From: Paraburkholderia sp. SOS3 | GTDB lineage: Bacteria; Pseudomonadota; Gammaproteobacteria; Burkholderiales; Burkholderiaceae | DNA: 64,000 bases | Assembly: GCF_001922345.1 (NCBI RefSeq) | Contig: NZ_CP018811.1 | Location: forward strand, 3,286,001 to 3,350,000 | Direction of reading: 5' to 3' | Shown: piece by piece, positions 8,603 through 18,693 of the stretch | Position numbering within the stretch: position 1 is the first letter of the stretch | How the letters are laid out: each line of letters opens with the position of its first letter | Made by a program: the position numbers and the translations under genes | The notes under the pieces: generated by a model | The model's database searches: none | Seen by the model: only the letters and a program-made list of their open reading frames with translations | What the model was told of the DNA's origin: nothing

Positions 8603-11470
8603 ATGAGCGACAGCACGCTGGCCAAAAGCTTCGAGCCCCACACGATCGAGGCCGAATGGGGCCCCAAATGGGAACAACGCGGCTATGCCGCGCCCGCGAT
8701 GCAGCCGGGCCGCCATAATTTCTCCATTCAATTGCCGCCGCCGAACGTCACCGGCACGCTGCACATGGGCCACGCGTTCAATCAGACCATCATGGACGGT
8801 CTGACGCGCTATCACCGCATGCTCGGCGACAACACGCTGTGGGTGCCGGGCACCGACCACGCCGGCATCGCCACGCAGATCGTCGTCGAACGGCAGCTCG
8901 ATGCGCAGAAAGTGTCGCGCCACGATCTCGGCCGCGAGAAGTTCGTCGAGCGCGTATGGGCGTGGAAGCACGAGTCGGGCTCGACGATCACGAACCAGGT
9001 GCGGCGTCTCGGCGCATCGATCGACTGGTCGCGCGAATACTTCACGATGGACGACAAAATGTCGCCCGCGGTCGTCGACGTATTCGTGCGCCTCTATGAG
9101 CAGGGCCTCATCTATCGCGGCAAGCGTCTCGTGAACTGGGACCCGGTGCTGCTCACCGCGGTGTCGGACCTCGAAGTGGTCAGCGAAGAGGAAAACGGCC
9201 ACCTGTGGCACATCCAGTACCCGCTGTCGGACGGCTCCGGCCATCTGACCGTTGCCACGACACGCCCCGAAACGATGCTCGGCGACGTCGCCGTGATGGT
9301 GCATCCCGAAGACCAACGCTACGCGCATCTGATCGGCAAGACCGTCAGGCTGCCGCTCGCCGGTCGCGAGATTCCCGTGATCGCCGACGACTACGTCGAC
9401 CGCGAATTCGGCACCGGCGTCGTGAAGGTAACGCCCGCGCACGACTTCAACGACTATCAGGTGGGCCAGCGTCACAAGCTGCCGCAAATCGAAATCCTCA
9501 CCCTCGACGCGAAGATCAACGACAATGCGCCGCCAGCGTATCGCGGCCTCGACCGGTTCGAGGCGCGCAAGCGCGTCGTGGAAGACCTCGAAAAGCTCGG
9601 CCTGCTCGAATCGGTCAAGCCGCACAAGCTCATGGTGCCGCGCGGCGACCGCACGAACGTCGTGATCGAGCCGATGCTGACCGACCAGTGGTTCGTCGCG
9701 ATGAGCAAGCCGGCGCCTGAAGGTACGTTCAATCCCGGTCGATCGATCGCGCAGACCGCGCTCGACGTCGTGCGCAACGGCGAGATCCGATTCGTGCCCG
9801 AGAACTGGACCACCACCTACTACCAGTGGCTCGAAAACATCCAGGACTGGTGCATCTCGCGGCAACTGTGGTGGGGCCATCAGATTCCCGCGTGGTACGG
9901 CGAGAACGGCGAAGTGTTCGTCGCGCACACCGAGGAAGGCGCGCGTGACAAAGCAGCGCAAAGCGGCTACACGGGCCCGCTCACGCGCGACCAGGACGTG
10001 CTCGACACGTGGTTCTCGTCGGCGCTCGTGCCGTTCTCGTCGCTCGGCTGGCCCGCGCAAACGCCCGAACTGCAGGCGTTCCTGCCGTCGTCCGTGCTCG
10101 TCACGGGCTTCGACATCATCTTCTTCTGGGTCGCGCGCATGGTCATGATGACCACGCACTTCACGGGCAAGGTGCCGTTTCACACGGTCTACGTGCACGG
10201 CCTCGTGCGCGACCACGAAGGCCAGAAGATGTCGAAGAGCAAGGGCAATACGCTCGATCCGCTCGATATCGTCGACGGCATCGAACTCGACGCGCTGGTC
10301 GCCAAGCGCACGACCGGGCTCATGAACCCGAAAAGCGCGGCCACCATCGAAAAGAAAACGCGCAAGGAATTCCCCGACGGCATTCCGGCATTCGGCACCG
10401 ATGCGCTGCGCTTCACGATGGCGTCGATGGCCACGCTCGGCCGCAACGTGAACTTCGACCTCGCGCGCTGCGAGGGCTATCGCAACTTCTGCAACAAGCT
10501 GTGGAACGCCACGCGCTTCGTGCTGATGAACTGCGAAGGCCACGATTGCGGCTTCAGCAAGCCGGGCGCGTGCCAGCCCGGCGATTGCGGCCCCGGCGGC
10601 TATACCGATTTCTCGCAGGCGGACCGCTGGATCGTGTCGCTGCTGCAGCGGGTCGAGGCCGAAGTCGCGAAGGGCTTCGCCGACTATCGTTTCGACAATG
10701 TGGCGAATGCCCTATATAAGTTCGTCTGGGACGAATACTGTGACTGGTACCTCGAACTCGCGAAGGTGCAGTTGCAGACGGGCACGCCCGAACAGCAGCG
10801 CGCGACGCGCCGCACACTGCTGCGCGTACTCGAGGCGGTGCTGCGCCTGCTGCACCCGATCGTTCCGTTCATCACCGAAGCACTGTGGCAGAAGGTGGCG
10901 CCGCTGACCGACGCCTACCCTGCCGGCGTGGCCGAAGGCGAAGCATCGATCATGGTGCAGCCGTATCCGGTTGCCGAAACGAAGAAGATCGACGAGTCCG
11001 CCGAACAGTGGGCAGCCGATCTGAAGGCCGCGATCGATGCGTGCCGCAACCTGCGCGGCGAGATGAACCTGTCGCCGGCGACGAAGGTGCCGCTGCTCGC
11101 CACCGGCAACGCCGCGCGGCTCAAAACGTTCGCGCCCTACGCGCAAGCGCTCGCCCGCCTGTCCGAGGTGCGCATCATCGACGACGAAGCGCAGCTCGAC
11201 AAGGAAGCGCATGGCGCGCCAATTGCTATCGTAGGAACTGACAAGCTCGTGCTGAAGGTGGAAATCGATGTCGCCGCCGAACGCGAACGGCTGTCAAAAG
11301 AGATTGCGAGATTAAACGCAGAAGTATCGAAATGTAACGCCAAGCTCCAGAACGAGAGCTTTGTCGCGAAGGCGCCGGCCGCCGTGGTTGAGCAGGAGCA
11401 GAGAAGGCTGGCAGAATACCAGACCACTATCGGCAAGCTTACAGCGCAGCTGACGCGCCTGCCGGCCTGA
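8603..11470 (+). CDS. valS: Valyl-tRNA synthetase
   Basis: Charges tRNA-Val in the cytoplasm. The 955-residue class I synthetase has the nucleotide-binding signature [14 protein letters not shown] with HMGH at residues 54-57 and KMSKS at 542-546. A long editing domain lies between them, and a C-terminal coiled coil (about 885-955) that clamps tRNA completes the ValS architecture. The length equals E. coli ValS within a few residues. The start [10 protein letters not shown] is the first in frame. galU follows 94 bases later and may be co-transcribed. Confidence 0.97.
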   Translation: MSDSTLAKSFEPHTIEAEWGPKWEQRGYAAPAMQPGRHNFSIQLPPPNVTGTLHMGHAFNQTIMDGLTRYHRMLGDNTLWVPGTDHAGIATQIVVERQLDAQKVSRHDLGREKFVERVWAWKHESGSTITNQVRRLGASIDWSREYFTMDDKMSPAVVDVFVRLYEQGLIYRGKRLVNWDPVLLTAVSDLEVVSEEENGHLWHIQYPLSDGSGHLTVATTRPETMLGDVAVMVHPEDQRYAHLIGKTVRLPLAGREIPVIADDYVDREFGTGVVKVTPAHDFNDYQVGQRHKLPQIEILTLDAKINDNAPPAYRGLDRFEARKRVVEDLEKLGLLESVKPHKLMVPRGDRTNVVIEPMLTDQWFVAMSKPAPEGTFNPGRSIAQTALDVVRNGEIRFVPENWTTTYYQWLENIQDWCISRQLWWGHQIPAWYGENGEVFVAHTEEGARDKAAQSGYTGPLTRDQDVLDTWFSSALVPFSSLGWPAQTPELQAFLPSSVLVTGFDIIFFWVARMVMMTTHFTGKVPFHTVYVHGLVRDHEGQKMSKSKGNTLDPLDIVDGIELDALVAKRTTGLMNPKSAATIEKKTRKEFPDGIPAFGTDALRFTMASMATLGRNVNFDLARCEGYRNFCNKLWNATRFVLMNCEGHDCGFSKPGACQPGDCGPGGYTDFSQADRWIVSLLQRVEAEVAKGFADYRFDNVANALYKFVWDEYCDWYLELAKVQLQTGTPEQQRATRRTLLRVLEAVLRLLHPIVPFITEALWQKVAPLTDAYPAGVAEGEASIMVQPYPVAETKKIDESAEQWAADLKAAIDACRNLRGEMNLSPATKVPLLATGNAARLKTFAPYAQALARLSEVRIIDDEAQLDKEAHGAPIAIVGTDKLVLKVEIDVAAERERLSKEIARLNAEVSKCNAKLQNESFVAKAPAAVVEQEQRRLAEYQTTIGKLTAQLTRLPA

Positions 11471-11564
11471 CAGAGGCGGTGCCACAAGCGCCGCATCGAC
11501 GGGTCGTTCGCACCACGGCAAGGGCAGTCAACAGACTGGCCAATCCATTACCAGGGGTAATCGA

Positions 11565-12446
11565 ATGCTCAAAGTTACAAAAGCAGTCTTTCCGGTAGCA
11601 GGCCTCGGCACACGGTTTCTCCCGGCCACCAAGGCAAGCCCGAAGGAAATGCTGCCGATCGTCGACAAGCCGCTGATCCAGTACGCAGTGGAAGAAGCGA
11701 TGGCAGCGGGCATCACGGAGATGATCTTCGTCACGGGCCGCAGCAAGCGCGCGATCGAAGACCACTTCGACAAGTCGTACGAGATCGAAGCGGAACTCGA
11801 AGCGCGCGGCAAGGCGAAGCTGCTCGAGCTCGTGCGCAGCATCAAGCCGAGCCACGTCGACTGCTTCTACGTGCGCCAGCCCGAAGCACTCGGTCTCGGG
11901 CACGCGGTGCTGTGCGCCGAGAAGCTCGTGGGCGACAACCCGTTCGCGGTGATTCTCGCGGACGACCTGCTGTACGGCACGCCGCCCGTCATGCAGCAGA
12001 TGATCGAGGTGTTCGACCACTATCACAGCTCGGTCATCGGCGTCGAAGAGATTCCGCGCGACGAGACGAAGTCGTACGGCATTGTCGACGGCAAGGAATG
12101 GGAAGACGCGATCATCAAGATGTCGGGCATCGTGGAGAAGCCGGCGCCGGACGTCGCGCCGTCGAATCTCGGCGTGGTCGGCCGCTATGTGCTCAAGCCG
12201 CGCATCTTCGAACATATCCGTGCGCTGAAGCCGGGCGCCGGGGGCGAACTGCAGTTGACCGACGCGATCCAGTCGCTGCTCAACGACGAACAGGTGCTCG
12301 CGTACAAGTATCACGGCACGCGTTTCGACTGCGGCAGCAAGCTTGGTTACCTGAAGGCGACCGTCGAGTTCGCGCTGCGTCACCCGGAAGTGGCGGCCGA
12401 TTTCGAACAGTATCTGCGCACGCGTTCGCCAGTGCTCGAGGGCTAG
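11565..12446 (+). CDS. galU: UTP-glucose-1-phosphate uridylyltransferase
   Basis: Makes UDP-glucose from UTP and glucose-1-phosphate for exopolysaccharide, LPS and trehalose routes. The 293 residues show the nucleotidyltransferase signature [21 protein letters not shown] at the N-terminus, then [13 protein letters not shown] and the metal-binding AVILADDLL. The length matches bacterial GalU. CAGGGG precedes the ATG. A strong terminator lies about 90 bases downstream, shared with the converging tusA-like gene. Confidence 0.95.
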   Translation: MLKVTKAVFPVAGLGTRFLPATKASPKEMLPIVDKPLIQYAVEEAMAAGITEMIFVTGRSKRAIEDHFDKSYEIEAELEARGKAKLLELVRSIKPSHVDCFYVRQPEALGLGHAVLCAEKLVGDNPFAVILADDLLYGTPPVMQQMIEVFDHYHSSVIGVEEIPRDETKSYGIVDGKEWEDAIIKMSGIVEKPAPDVAPSNLGVVGRYVLKPRIFEHIRALKPGAGGELQLTDAIQSLLNDEQVLAYKYHGTRFDCGSKLGYLKATVEFALRHPEVAADFEQYLRTRSPVLEG

Positions 12447-12502
12447 GAGGCCAGGGATCGGCGCTCGACTGCGACCGCGCGCGGTCGCGACGGCGCTCGA
12501 CA

Positions 12503-12538
12503 ATGGCAAAGATGGCACAGATGGCAAAAATGGCAAAA
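12503..12538. repeat. 9-bp tandem repeat (four units) at the galU end
   Basis: ATGGCAAAG, ATGGCACAG, ATGGCAAAA and ATGGCAAAA occur head to tail between the galU stop and the terminator stem. The last unit runs into the stem. It is not in a likely reading frame. Confidence 0.8.
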
Positions 12539-12578
12539 GGCGCTATGTCTGCTCATGCAGGCATAGCGCCTTTGTTTT
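12536..12578. terminator. Bidirectional terminator between galU and the tusA-like gene
   Basis: A 12-bp perfect stem AAAGGCGCTATG (12536-12547) / CATAGCGCCTTT (12562-12573) continues, after one mismatched pair, into CTGC/GCAG around a TCAT loop. T-rich DNA follows on both strands, so it serves converging genes. Confidence 0.92.
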
Positions 12579-12630
12579 GGGCGCGCGGTCGCCGGGAAGA
12601 GCGGCCTGCTTTCGATCTGCTTTCGCCCCG

Positions 12631-12864
12631 CTATCGCCGCCGGATCAGAAAGATGAACGTCTTGTCCTGCGTCGTCGTTTCGACGATACCGTTGCCCGTC
12701 TGCTTCGCGAACGCGGCGAAATCGCGTTGCGAGCCCGGATCGGTTGCGAGCACCTTCAGTATTTGACCGCTCTCCATATCGGCGAGCGCTTTTTTCGCGC
12801 GCAGGATCGGCAGCGGGCAGTTCAGCCCGCGCGCATCGACTTCCTTGTGAATCTGAATTTCCAT
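12631..12864 (-). CDS. tusA: TusA/SirA-family sulfur carrier-like protein
   Basis: A 77-residue protein with the family signature LNCPLPILRAKKAL. Its cysteine (residue 16) carries persulfide sulfur in TusA, which feeds tRNA thiolation. The compact beta-alpha-beta pattern and length fit the family. The start at 12864 is the ATG before the conserved EIQIHKEVDARGL. The gene lies alone, converging on galU. Family members also serve other sulfur-transfer jobs, so the precise partner is not known. Confidence 0.88.
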   Translation of the reverse strand: MEIQIHKEVDARGLNCPLPILRAKKALADMESGQILKVLATDPGSQRDFAAFAKQTGNGIVETTTQDKTFIFLIRRR

Positions 12865-12982
12865 CGGCCAAAACCTTCGGGATGAGGCGTCATCGAAACG
12901 CCATACAGAGGGCCAAATTCTACCGCAGGCGTCTCGTGCGCGCCGCCCCACCCTGATTTGCGCCGCACTGCGACGCGGGTCC

Positions 12983-14047
12983 TCACAGCCTGACAGCCTC
13001 GCCCGTTTCGAGCGAACGCCGCAACGCACTGCCAATGCGTGTCGCCTCGAGCGCATCGGCGAGCGTCGCACCGCTCGGACCGCCGGCGCCGCCGTGACCG
13101 TTGCGCGTGTTCCGGACTTCGGCGACGAACGCCTGCGCTTCATACAGGAACGCGTCTTCGAAGCGGTCGAAAAACGTCGGCGTGCACTCGTTGCGCACGC
13201 CGTGCACGTCCGCGATCTCGACGCGATCGAGCCGGGGATTGCGGCCAATCGCAAGCGCTCCCGCAGTACCGATCACTTCGCTGCCCGTATCGTTGCCGTG
13301 CGCCATCGTGCGCGACGCATAGAACATCGCGAGGCTGCCGCCTTCGAATTCACAGATCGCGACGCCGTTGTCGACGTCGCCGAACTCGCGCAAGCCCTCG
13401 TGCAACGCGACGGTGCCCGCCGCATAGACGCGCTTCGCCTTCGGCTTGCCGAGCAGCCAGCGCGCGACGTCGATATCGTGCACGGTGCAGTCGAGAAAGA
13501 TGCCGCCCGAAGTCGGCGCAAAGCGGACGAAGAAGCCGTCCGGATCGTTGAGGTCGCAGGTCTGCGAGCGCACCATGAATGGCCGGCCGATCAGGCCCGA
13601 TTCGATCTTGTCGTACGCATCGCGATAGCTCGGGTCGAATCGGCGCATAAAGCCGATCGTCGCCTGCAAGTGCGGCTGGCGCCGCGCTTCGCCCAGCACG
13701 CGCTCGCATTCGGCAAGATCGAGCGACAGCGGTTTCTCGCAGAACACATGTTTGCCCGCATGCAATGCGTCGACGATCTGCTGCGCGTGCAAGGCCGACG
13801 GCGTGACGAGCCACACCGCGTCGATGTCGCGCTCGGCGAGCAGCGCCGCGTAGTCGCGATACTCGCGCGGCGCGGGCAGCGCACCGCGCGCCCACGCGAG
13901 CTCTTCATCGAGCGGACTGCACACGGCGGCCAGCGTCGCGCCGCGCACGCGATACGCGAGGTTCTGCGCATGCCGCTTGCCGAGCCGGCCGAGGCCGACG
14001 ACGCCGATCCGCAGCGGTGCGCCTTGTAGCGCTTCCGGCGCCGCCAT
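12983..14047 (-). CDS. Gfo/Idh/MocA-family oxidoreductase, inositol-cluster paralogue
   Basis: NAD(P)-dependent dehydrogenase of 354 residues. It has a Rossmann nucleotide site IGVVGLGRLGKRHAQNL near residue 13, the lysine motif CEKPLSLDL, and a substrate region with the family pattern SGGIFLDCTVHDIDVARWLLG. The start shares one base with the stop of the preceding dehydrogenase (TGATG), so the two are co-translated. Operon position points to oxidation of an inositol isomer or keto-inositol, for example scyllo-inositol. Sequence alone does not fix the substrate. Confidence 0.85.
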   Translation of the reverse strand: MAAPEALQGAPLRIGVVGLGRLGKRHAQNLAYRVRGATLAAVCSPLDEELAWARGALPAPREYRDYAALLAERDIDAVWLVTPSALHAQQIVDALHAGKHVFCEKPLSLDLAECERVLGEARRQPHLQATIGFMRRFDPSYRDAYDKIESGLIGRPFMVRSQTCDLNDPDGFFVRFAPTSGGIFLDCTVHDIDVARWLLGKPKAKRVYAAGTVALHEGLREFGDVDNGVAICEFEGGSLAMFYASRTMAHGNDTGSEVIGTAGALAIGRNPRLDRVEIADVHGVRNECTPTFFDRFEDAFLYEAQAFVAEVRNTRNGHGGAGGPSGATLADALEATRIGSALRRSLETGEAVRL

Positions 14048-15075
14048 CACGAAGCCTCGCCGAGCTTCACGGCACGCCCTTCGCGCCACGAACGCGTCGC
14101 TGCTTCGGCCAGCTCGAGCGCCTTCAGACCATCGGCAATGGTCGTGCGCACGGCTTTGCCTTGCGTGAGCACATCGAAGAAATGCGCAATCTCGAGCGCA
14201 TACGCCGCTCGGTACCGTTCGAGAAAAAACGCCTCGGGCACATCGCTCGACACCGCGGTCTTCGAATACGCGACGACTTCGGTCGGCCGCACGTTGCCCG
14301 CCTGCAGCATGCCGTCGCTGCCGAGCACTTCGAAACGCTGGTCGTAGCCGTACGCGGCGCGCCGTGCGGTATTGATCTGGCACAGGCGCCCGCGCTTCGT
14401 GCGGATCGTCACCGCGGTCGAATCGATATCGCCCGCGTCGGCGATCGCCGGGTCCGACAGACAGCTGCCGGTCGCATGCAGCGTGTCCGCTTCGTCGTCG
14501 AGAATCCAGCGAAAGATATCGAAGTCGTGAATCAGCATGTCCTTGAAGATGCCGCCCGAGTGCCTGATGTACTCGACGGGCGGCGCGCCCGGATCGCGGC
14601 TCGTCACGACGAGCATTTCGGGCGTACCGATTTCGCCTGCTTCGATGCGCGCTTTCACCGCGGCAAAAGTCGGATCGAAGCGCCGCTGGAAACCGATCAT
14701 GCAAACCACACCCGCTTGCGCAACCGCATCGGCGCATGCGCGCGCGCGCTCGAGCGCGAGGTCCACGGGCTTCTCGCAGAACACATGTTTCTTCTGCGCC
14801 GCCGACTTCAGAATCAGATCGGCATGCGTATCGGTGCTCGAGCAGATCACCGTCGCGCCGACCGACGCATCGCCCATCGCGCCATCGATATCGGCCACCT
14901 GCGCGCCATGCTGCGCAGCCAGCGCCGCGGCTGCATCGCGGTTCACATCGACCACGTATTTGAGCCGCACGCCCGGCTGCCGCGCGAGATTCGCCGCATG
15001 AATCCTGCCGATGCGGCCCGCGCCGAACACCGCGACGTCGATTGGTTTGCCGCCTCCCGTCACGCCATCAGTCAT
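14047..15075 (-). CDS. iolG: myo-Inositol 2-dehydrogenase
   Basis: Oxidises myo-inositol to 2-keto-myo-inositol with NAD, the first catabolic step. The 342 residues contain the Rossmann motif VAVFGAGRIGRIHAANL, the EKP lysine in FCEKPVDLALE, and the substrate-binding stretch SGGIFKDMLIHDFDIFRWIL, whose aspartate and histidine are the family catalytic pair. GGAGG lies 6 bases before the ATG at 15075. An ATG ten codons earlier lacks such a site. The gene starts inside the 3' end of the upstream regulator gene (8-base overlap), so regulator and enzyme are coupled. Confidence 0.9.
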   Translation of the reverse strand: MTDGVTGGGKPIDVAVFGAGRIGRIHAANLARQPGVRLKYVVDVNRDAAAALAAQHGAQVADIDGAMGDASVGATVICSSTDTHADLILKSAAQKKHVFCEKPVDLALERARACADAVAQAGVVCMIGFQRRFDPTFAAVKARIEAGEIGTPEMLVVTSRDPGAPPVEYIRHSGGIFKDMLIHDFDIFRWILDDEADTLHATGSCLSDPAIADAGDIDSTAVTIRTKRGRLCQINTARRAAYGYDQRFEVLGSDGMLQAGNVRPTEVVAYSKTAVSSDVPEAFFLERYRAAYALEIAHFFDVLTQGKAVRTTIADGLKALELAEAATRSWREGRAVKLGEAS

Positions 15076-15949
15076 CGTATCCTCCAGTGTCTTTCGATTC
15101 TTCAACGTTCAGTTCAAGCTTGTACGCAAGCGCGATAAAGAGCGCCTGGCACAGGCAGATCGTGCTGGTCAGCGAGCGGAACGCGAACGCGCTGCCCTCT
15201 TTCACATACAGCTGCGTGGTTGCATAGCGCGCGAGCGGCGACAGCTGGCTGTCGCTGATCAACAGCGTCTTCGCCTGATGGTGATGCGCAACGCGCAGGC
15301 AGTACTGCGTCTCCTTGCCGTATGGCGCGAAGCTGATCGCGATCACCACGTCGCCTTTCTTCACGCTGCGAATCTGCTCGCGGTACATGCCGCCGAAGCC
15401 CGATACCAGATGCACGCGTTTCGGCGTGTGCTGCAGCGCATAGACGATATAGCTCGCCACCGGAAACGAGCGCCGCACGCCGACCACATAGATGTTGTCG
15501 GCCTGCTGCATCATCTTCACGGCCGCATCGAACTGCGCGTCGTCGAGGGTGCCCTCGAGTTCGTCGAGACCGCCGCGGCACGCGGCGATGAATTCGCGCG
15601 CGACCGTGCCGCCCGCGAGGCGACCGGGCTTCTCGTCGATCAGCTTGCGAATGCGTTGCTGATAACTCGGCGACGATGCGCCCTGCCCCGTATATGCCTG
15701 ACGAAATACCGCCTGCAGATCGGAAAACCCGGAGAAGCCGAAGCGCTGCGCAAAGCGCACCACCGCCGACGGATGCACGCCGCAACTCGTCGCGATATCG
15801 CTCGTGCGATCGACCATCACGCTGCCGCGATGCTGCTCGATATACGTCGCCACGCTCTTCAACTGACGCGGCAGCGATTCGTAATTCTCCGCGATGCGCT
15901 GCATCAATTCATCGACGCTCGGCAATTCCTCTGTGTTGTCCTCGGCCAT
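15068..15949 (-). CDS. iolR: RpiR-family transcriptional regulator with SIS domain (inositol regulator)
   Basis: DNA-binding repressor or activator responding to a phosphorylated sugar. The 293 residues have an N-terminal helix-turn-helix (about 15-90, including TSDIATSCGVHPSAVVRFAQ) and a C-terminal SIS sugar-phosphate domain (about 125-260) with VVGVRRSFPVA and AISFAPYGKET. RpiR-type regulators control inositol genes in alphaproteobacteria, and here it heads the dehydrogenase operon and faces the importer operon. The start at 15949 has AAGGGAAGG just upstream. A further in-frame ATG at 16012 is possible. A GGAA-N6-TTCC box overlaps its predicted -35. Confidence 0.87.
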   Translation of the reverse strand: MAEDNTEELPSVDELMQRIAENYESLPRQLKSVATYIEQHRGSVMVDRTSDIATSCGVHPSAVVRFAQRFGFSGFSDLQAVFRQAYTGQGASSPSYQQRIRKLIDEKPGRLAGGTVAREFIAACRGGLDELEGTLDDAQFDAAVKMMQQADNIYVVGVRRSFPVASYIVYALQHTPKRVHLVSGFGGMYREQIRSVKKGDVVIAISFAPYGKETQYCLRVAHHHQAKTLLISDSQLSPLARYATTQLYVKEGSAFAFRSLTSTICLCQALFIALAYKLELNVEESKDTGGYDD

Positions 15950-16060
15950 GGCCTTCCCTTCAGTGCTGTGTTGCGTCGCAAAAGCCGCGTGGTTCGTGTG
16001 TGCTGCGTTCATCTCGACACGCCCCGGCAGGCGCGCCGGAGCGGCTCTCCGACGTTGCCG

Positions 16061-16089
16061 ATTATAGGTAGCGCACCCAACAAATGGAA
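16061..16089 (-). promoter_or_regulatory. Predicted iolR promoter
   Basis: Exact -10 TATAAT (16066-16061) with TTCCAT (16089-16084) 17 bases upstream as a -35. The -35 lies inside the GGAA-N6-TTCC box, suggesting autoregulation. Confidence 0.5.
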
Positions 16090-16099
16090 CGTATTTTCC
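16086..16099. promoter_or_regulatory. IolR-type operator GGAA-N6-TTCC
   Basis: GGAA (16086-16089), six bases, TTCC (16096-16099). This matches the motif described for RpiR-type IolR proteins of alphaproteobacteria, as I recall it. It is flanked by AT-rich DNA in a GC-rich genome and lies between the divergent regulator and importer genes. A second TTCC half-site occurs at 16120-16123, beside a TTGCAC hexamer (16125-16130) that could be the importer -35. Confidence 0.65.
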
Positions 16100-16253
16100 A
16101 ATTTTATTTTTGTTGAAATTTCCATTGCACCGCTCTCGAAGTTGACCTAATCTTGGTCGTGAGCGATGGTGCGCCCGCCTCGGTTCGTGTCGCGGCAGGC
16201 AGGCGCCCCATATGCTCCCTTCAAAAACGAACAGACCGAGAAAGGTGGAGACA

Positions 16254-17303
16254 ATGAAACTTTGCAGAGGCAAGGGTTCGCTCACGGCGCTCTTTGCGGC
16301 GCTTTCGCTATCGCTTGGCTTCGCGGCATCATCGCCGGCACAGGCGGCGCCCGATGCGCACTTCGTGCTGATCAGCCACGCGCCCGATTCCGATTCGTGG
16401 TGGAACACGATCAAGAACGCGATCAAGCAGGCCGACGAAGACTTCAACGTCGAAACCGACTATCGCAATCCGCCGAACGGCGACATCGCCGACATGTCGC
16501 GTCTGATCGAACAGGCCGCCGCGCGCAACTACGACGGCGTGATCACCACGATCGCCGACTACGACGTGCTGAAGAGTTCGATCGGCAAGGTCACTGCAAA
16601 GAAGATTCCGCTCGTCACGATCAATTCGGGTACCGAAGAACAGAGCGCGAAGCTCGGCGCGATCATGCACGTCGGCCAGCCTGAGTATGTCGCGGGCAAG
16701 GCGGCCGGCGAAAAGGCGAAAGCGGCGGGCGTGAAGTCGTTCCTGTGCGTGAATCACATTGCGACGAACTCGGTGTCGTTCGACCGCTGCCGCGGCTTTG
16801 CCGACGCGATCGGCGTCAACTACAAGACGTCGACGATCGACTCGGGCCAGGACCCGACCGAAATCCAGTCGAAGGTGAGCGCGTATCTGCGCAATCATCC
16901 GAACACCGGCGCGATCCTGACGCTCGGACCCGTGCCTGCCGCTGCGACGCTGAAGGCGGTCCAGCAGATGGGCCTTGCCGGCAAGATCTATTTCTGCACG
17001 TTCGACTTCTCGGACGATATCGCGAAGGCGATTCAGGCCGGCACGATCCAGTTCGCGATCGATCAGCAGCCGTATCTGCAGGGCTACATTCCGGTCGCGG
17101 TGCTGGCGATCGCGAAGAAGGATCACACGACCGATCCGGTGAAGATCCGCCAGATCCTCCAGGCCAATCCGAAGTTCAAGGAGCGGCTCGAGACCTACGG
17201 GCTTCAGCCGTCCTACGGGCCTAAGGACATCCGCTCGGGTCCGGGATTCATCACCAAGGAGAATCTCGACAAGGTCATCAAGTACGCGGGCCAGTATCGC
17301 TGA
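16254..17303 (+). CDS. Periplasmic sugar/inositol-binding protein of an ABC importer
   Basis: Binds the sugar in the periplasm and hands it to the permease. The 349 residues start with a signal peptide (lysine/arginine, hydrophobic core, cleavage near AQA at 29-31). A two-lobed periplasmic binding domain of the ribose-binding type (Peripla_BP_4) follows, with DSDSWWNTIKNAIKQA and DGVITTIADYD. The start ATG at 16254 is preceded by AAGGTGGAG. It is the first gene of the rightward iol operon, so myo-inositol is the best guess. A stable hairpin lies between this gene and the permease gene. Confidence 0.9.
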   Translation: MKLCRGKGSLTALFAALSLSLGFAASSPAQAAPDAHFVLISHAPDSDSWWNTIKNAIKQADEDFNVETDYRNPPNGDIADMSRLIEQAAARNYDGVITTIADYDVLKSSIGKVTAKKIPLVTINSGTEEQSAKLGAIMHVGQPEYVAGKAAGEKAKAAGVKSFLCVNHIATNSVSFDRCRGFADAIGVNYKTSTIDSGQDPTEIQSKVSAYLRNHPNTGAILTLGPVPAAATLKAVQQMGLAGKIYFCTFDFSDDIAKAIQAGTIQFAIDQQPYLQGYIPVAVLAIAKKDHTTDPVKIRQILQANPKFKERLETYGLQPSYGPKDIRSGPGFITKENLDKVIKYAGQYR

Positions 17304-17405
17304 TCGATCGGAGGCGAAGTGCGCACCCCGCACACGCGCGCGGCACCGGCGGACTTCGCTCCGTCCCCGCCCGCGTAACAACGCGCCGGGCCGCACCAAT
17401 TACCT

Positions 17406-17447
17406 GTTTTCTTCGTTCGCAGCGTCGATCACGCGAGTGAAGAAAAC
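17406..17447 (+). other. mRNA hairpin between binding-protein and permease genes
   Basis: GTTTTCTTC (17406-17414) pairs perfectly with GAAGAAAAC (17439-17447), and TCGC/GCGA extends the stem inward. No T-tract follows, so it is more likely a 3' stabiliser of the binding-protein message than a terminator. Confidence 0.6.
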
Positions 17448-17470
17448 CGGGCATCTTGCAAGGAGACATC

Positions 17471-18670
17471 ATGGGCGTAGCCGGCAAACATTTTCCGTCG
17501 CATACAGCAGAGGCGTCGAGCAGCAGCGACGCGTCGCCTGCCGCGACGACCGCGACGCAACCGGCGGCGCAACCCGCGGCGGCGCACGGCGACGAACGCA
17601 TCCGCAAGGAATCCTGGTTCGGCCATCTGCTGAACCGCCCCGAGTTCGCCGCGATCTCCGGCACCGTGCTCGTGTTTCTCGTCTTCGCGATCAGCGCCGG
17701 CCACTCCGGCATGTTCAATCTCGACGGCGTAATGAACTGGGCGCAGGTATCGGCCTATCTCGGCATTCTCGCGGTCGGTGCGTGTCTGCTGATGATCGCC
17801 GGCGAGTTCGACCTCTCGATCGGCTCGATGATCGGCTTCGCCGGCATGATGGTGGCGATTCCCGCTGTCTATTTCCACTGGCCGATCTGGGCAGCGATCA
17901 TTTTCGCGTTCGTCGGCTCGATGCTGCTCGGCGCCCTGAACGGCTATCTCGTGATGCGTACGCGGCTGCCGTCGTTCATCGTCACGCTCGCATTCCTGTT
18001 TATTCTGCGCGGCCTCACGCTCGCGCTGTCGATCATGGTGGCGGACCGTACGATCATCTCAGGTGTCGGCGACCTCGCGCAAGCCGATCCGGTCAGCAAC
18101 TTCCTGTTCCATGGCGTCGCACTGCACGGGCTGTTCACGACACTCGCGCATATGGGCATCGGCACCTTGCTCGATAACGGCAAGCCGCTCGTGCCCGGCA
18201 TTCCCAAAGTGCTGCTCTGGTGGTTCGCGCTCGCGGCGATCTGTGCGTTCGTGCTCGCGAAGACGCGCTACGGCAACTGGATTCTCGCCGTCGGCGGCGA
18301 TGCGAATGCGGCCAAAAACGTCGGCGTGCCGGTCAAACGCGTGAAGATCGCGCTGTTCGTGCTGACCGCGTTCTGCTCGTGCCTGTTCGCGGTGCTGCAA
18401 GTCTGCGATATCGGCTCGGCCGCCGCCGACCGCGGTCTGCAGAAGGAATTCGAAGCGATCATCGCCGCGGTGATCGGCGGCACGCTGCTGACCGGCGGCT
18501 ACGGCTCGGTGATCGGCGCCTGCTTCGGTGCACTGATCTTCGGCGTCGTGCAGATCGGCATTACCTACACCGACGTCAGTTCCGACTGGTTCCGCGTGTT
18601 CCTCGGCGTGATGCTGCTGCTTGCGGTGCTGTTCAACCACTACGTGCGCCGCCGCGTTGCGCAGTCGTGA
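17471..18670 (+). CDS. ABC sugar/inositol transporter permease
   Basis: Inner-membrane channel subunit of 399 residues. After about 70 polar residues come eight to ten hydrophobic segments. The RbsC-family core is visible as [17 protein letters not shown] and [22 protein letters not shown], with EAA-like [19 protein letters not shown] near the C-terminus. AAGGAG lies 6 bases before the ATG at 17471. It sits between the binding protein and ATPase in one operon. The long N-terminal extension is more than usual for RbsC-type permeases. Confidence 0.92.
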   Translation: MGVAGKHFPSHTAEASSSSDASPAATTATQPAAQPAAAHGDERIRKESWFGHLLNRPEFAAISGTVLVFLVFAISAGHSGMFNLDGVMNWAQVSAYLGILAVGACLLMIAGEFDLSIGSMIGFAGMMVAIPAVYFHWPIWAAIIFAFVGSMLLGALNGYLVMRTRLPSFIVTLAFLFILRGLTLALSIMVADRTIISGVGDLAQADPVSNFLFHGVALHGLFTTLAHMGIGTLLDNGKPLVPGIPKVLLWWFALAAICAFVLAKTRYGNWILAVGGDANAAKNVGVPVKRVKIALFVLTAFCSCLFAVLQVCDIGSAAADRGLQKEFEAIIAAVIGGTLLTGGYGSVIGACFGALIFGVVQIGITYTDVSSDWFRVFLGVMLLLAVLFNHYVRRRVAQS

Positions 18671-18693
18671 ATCGAGAGAGCAAGGAGACGAAC

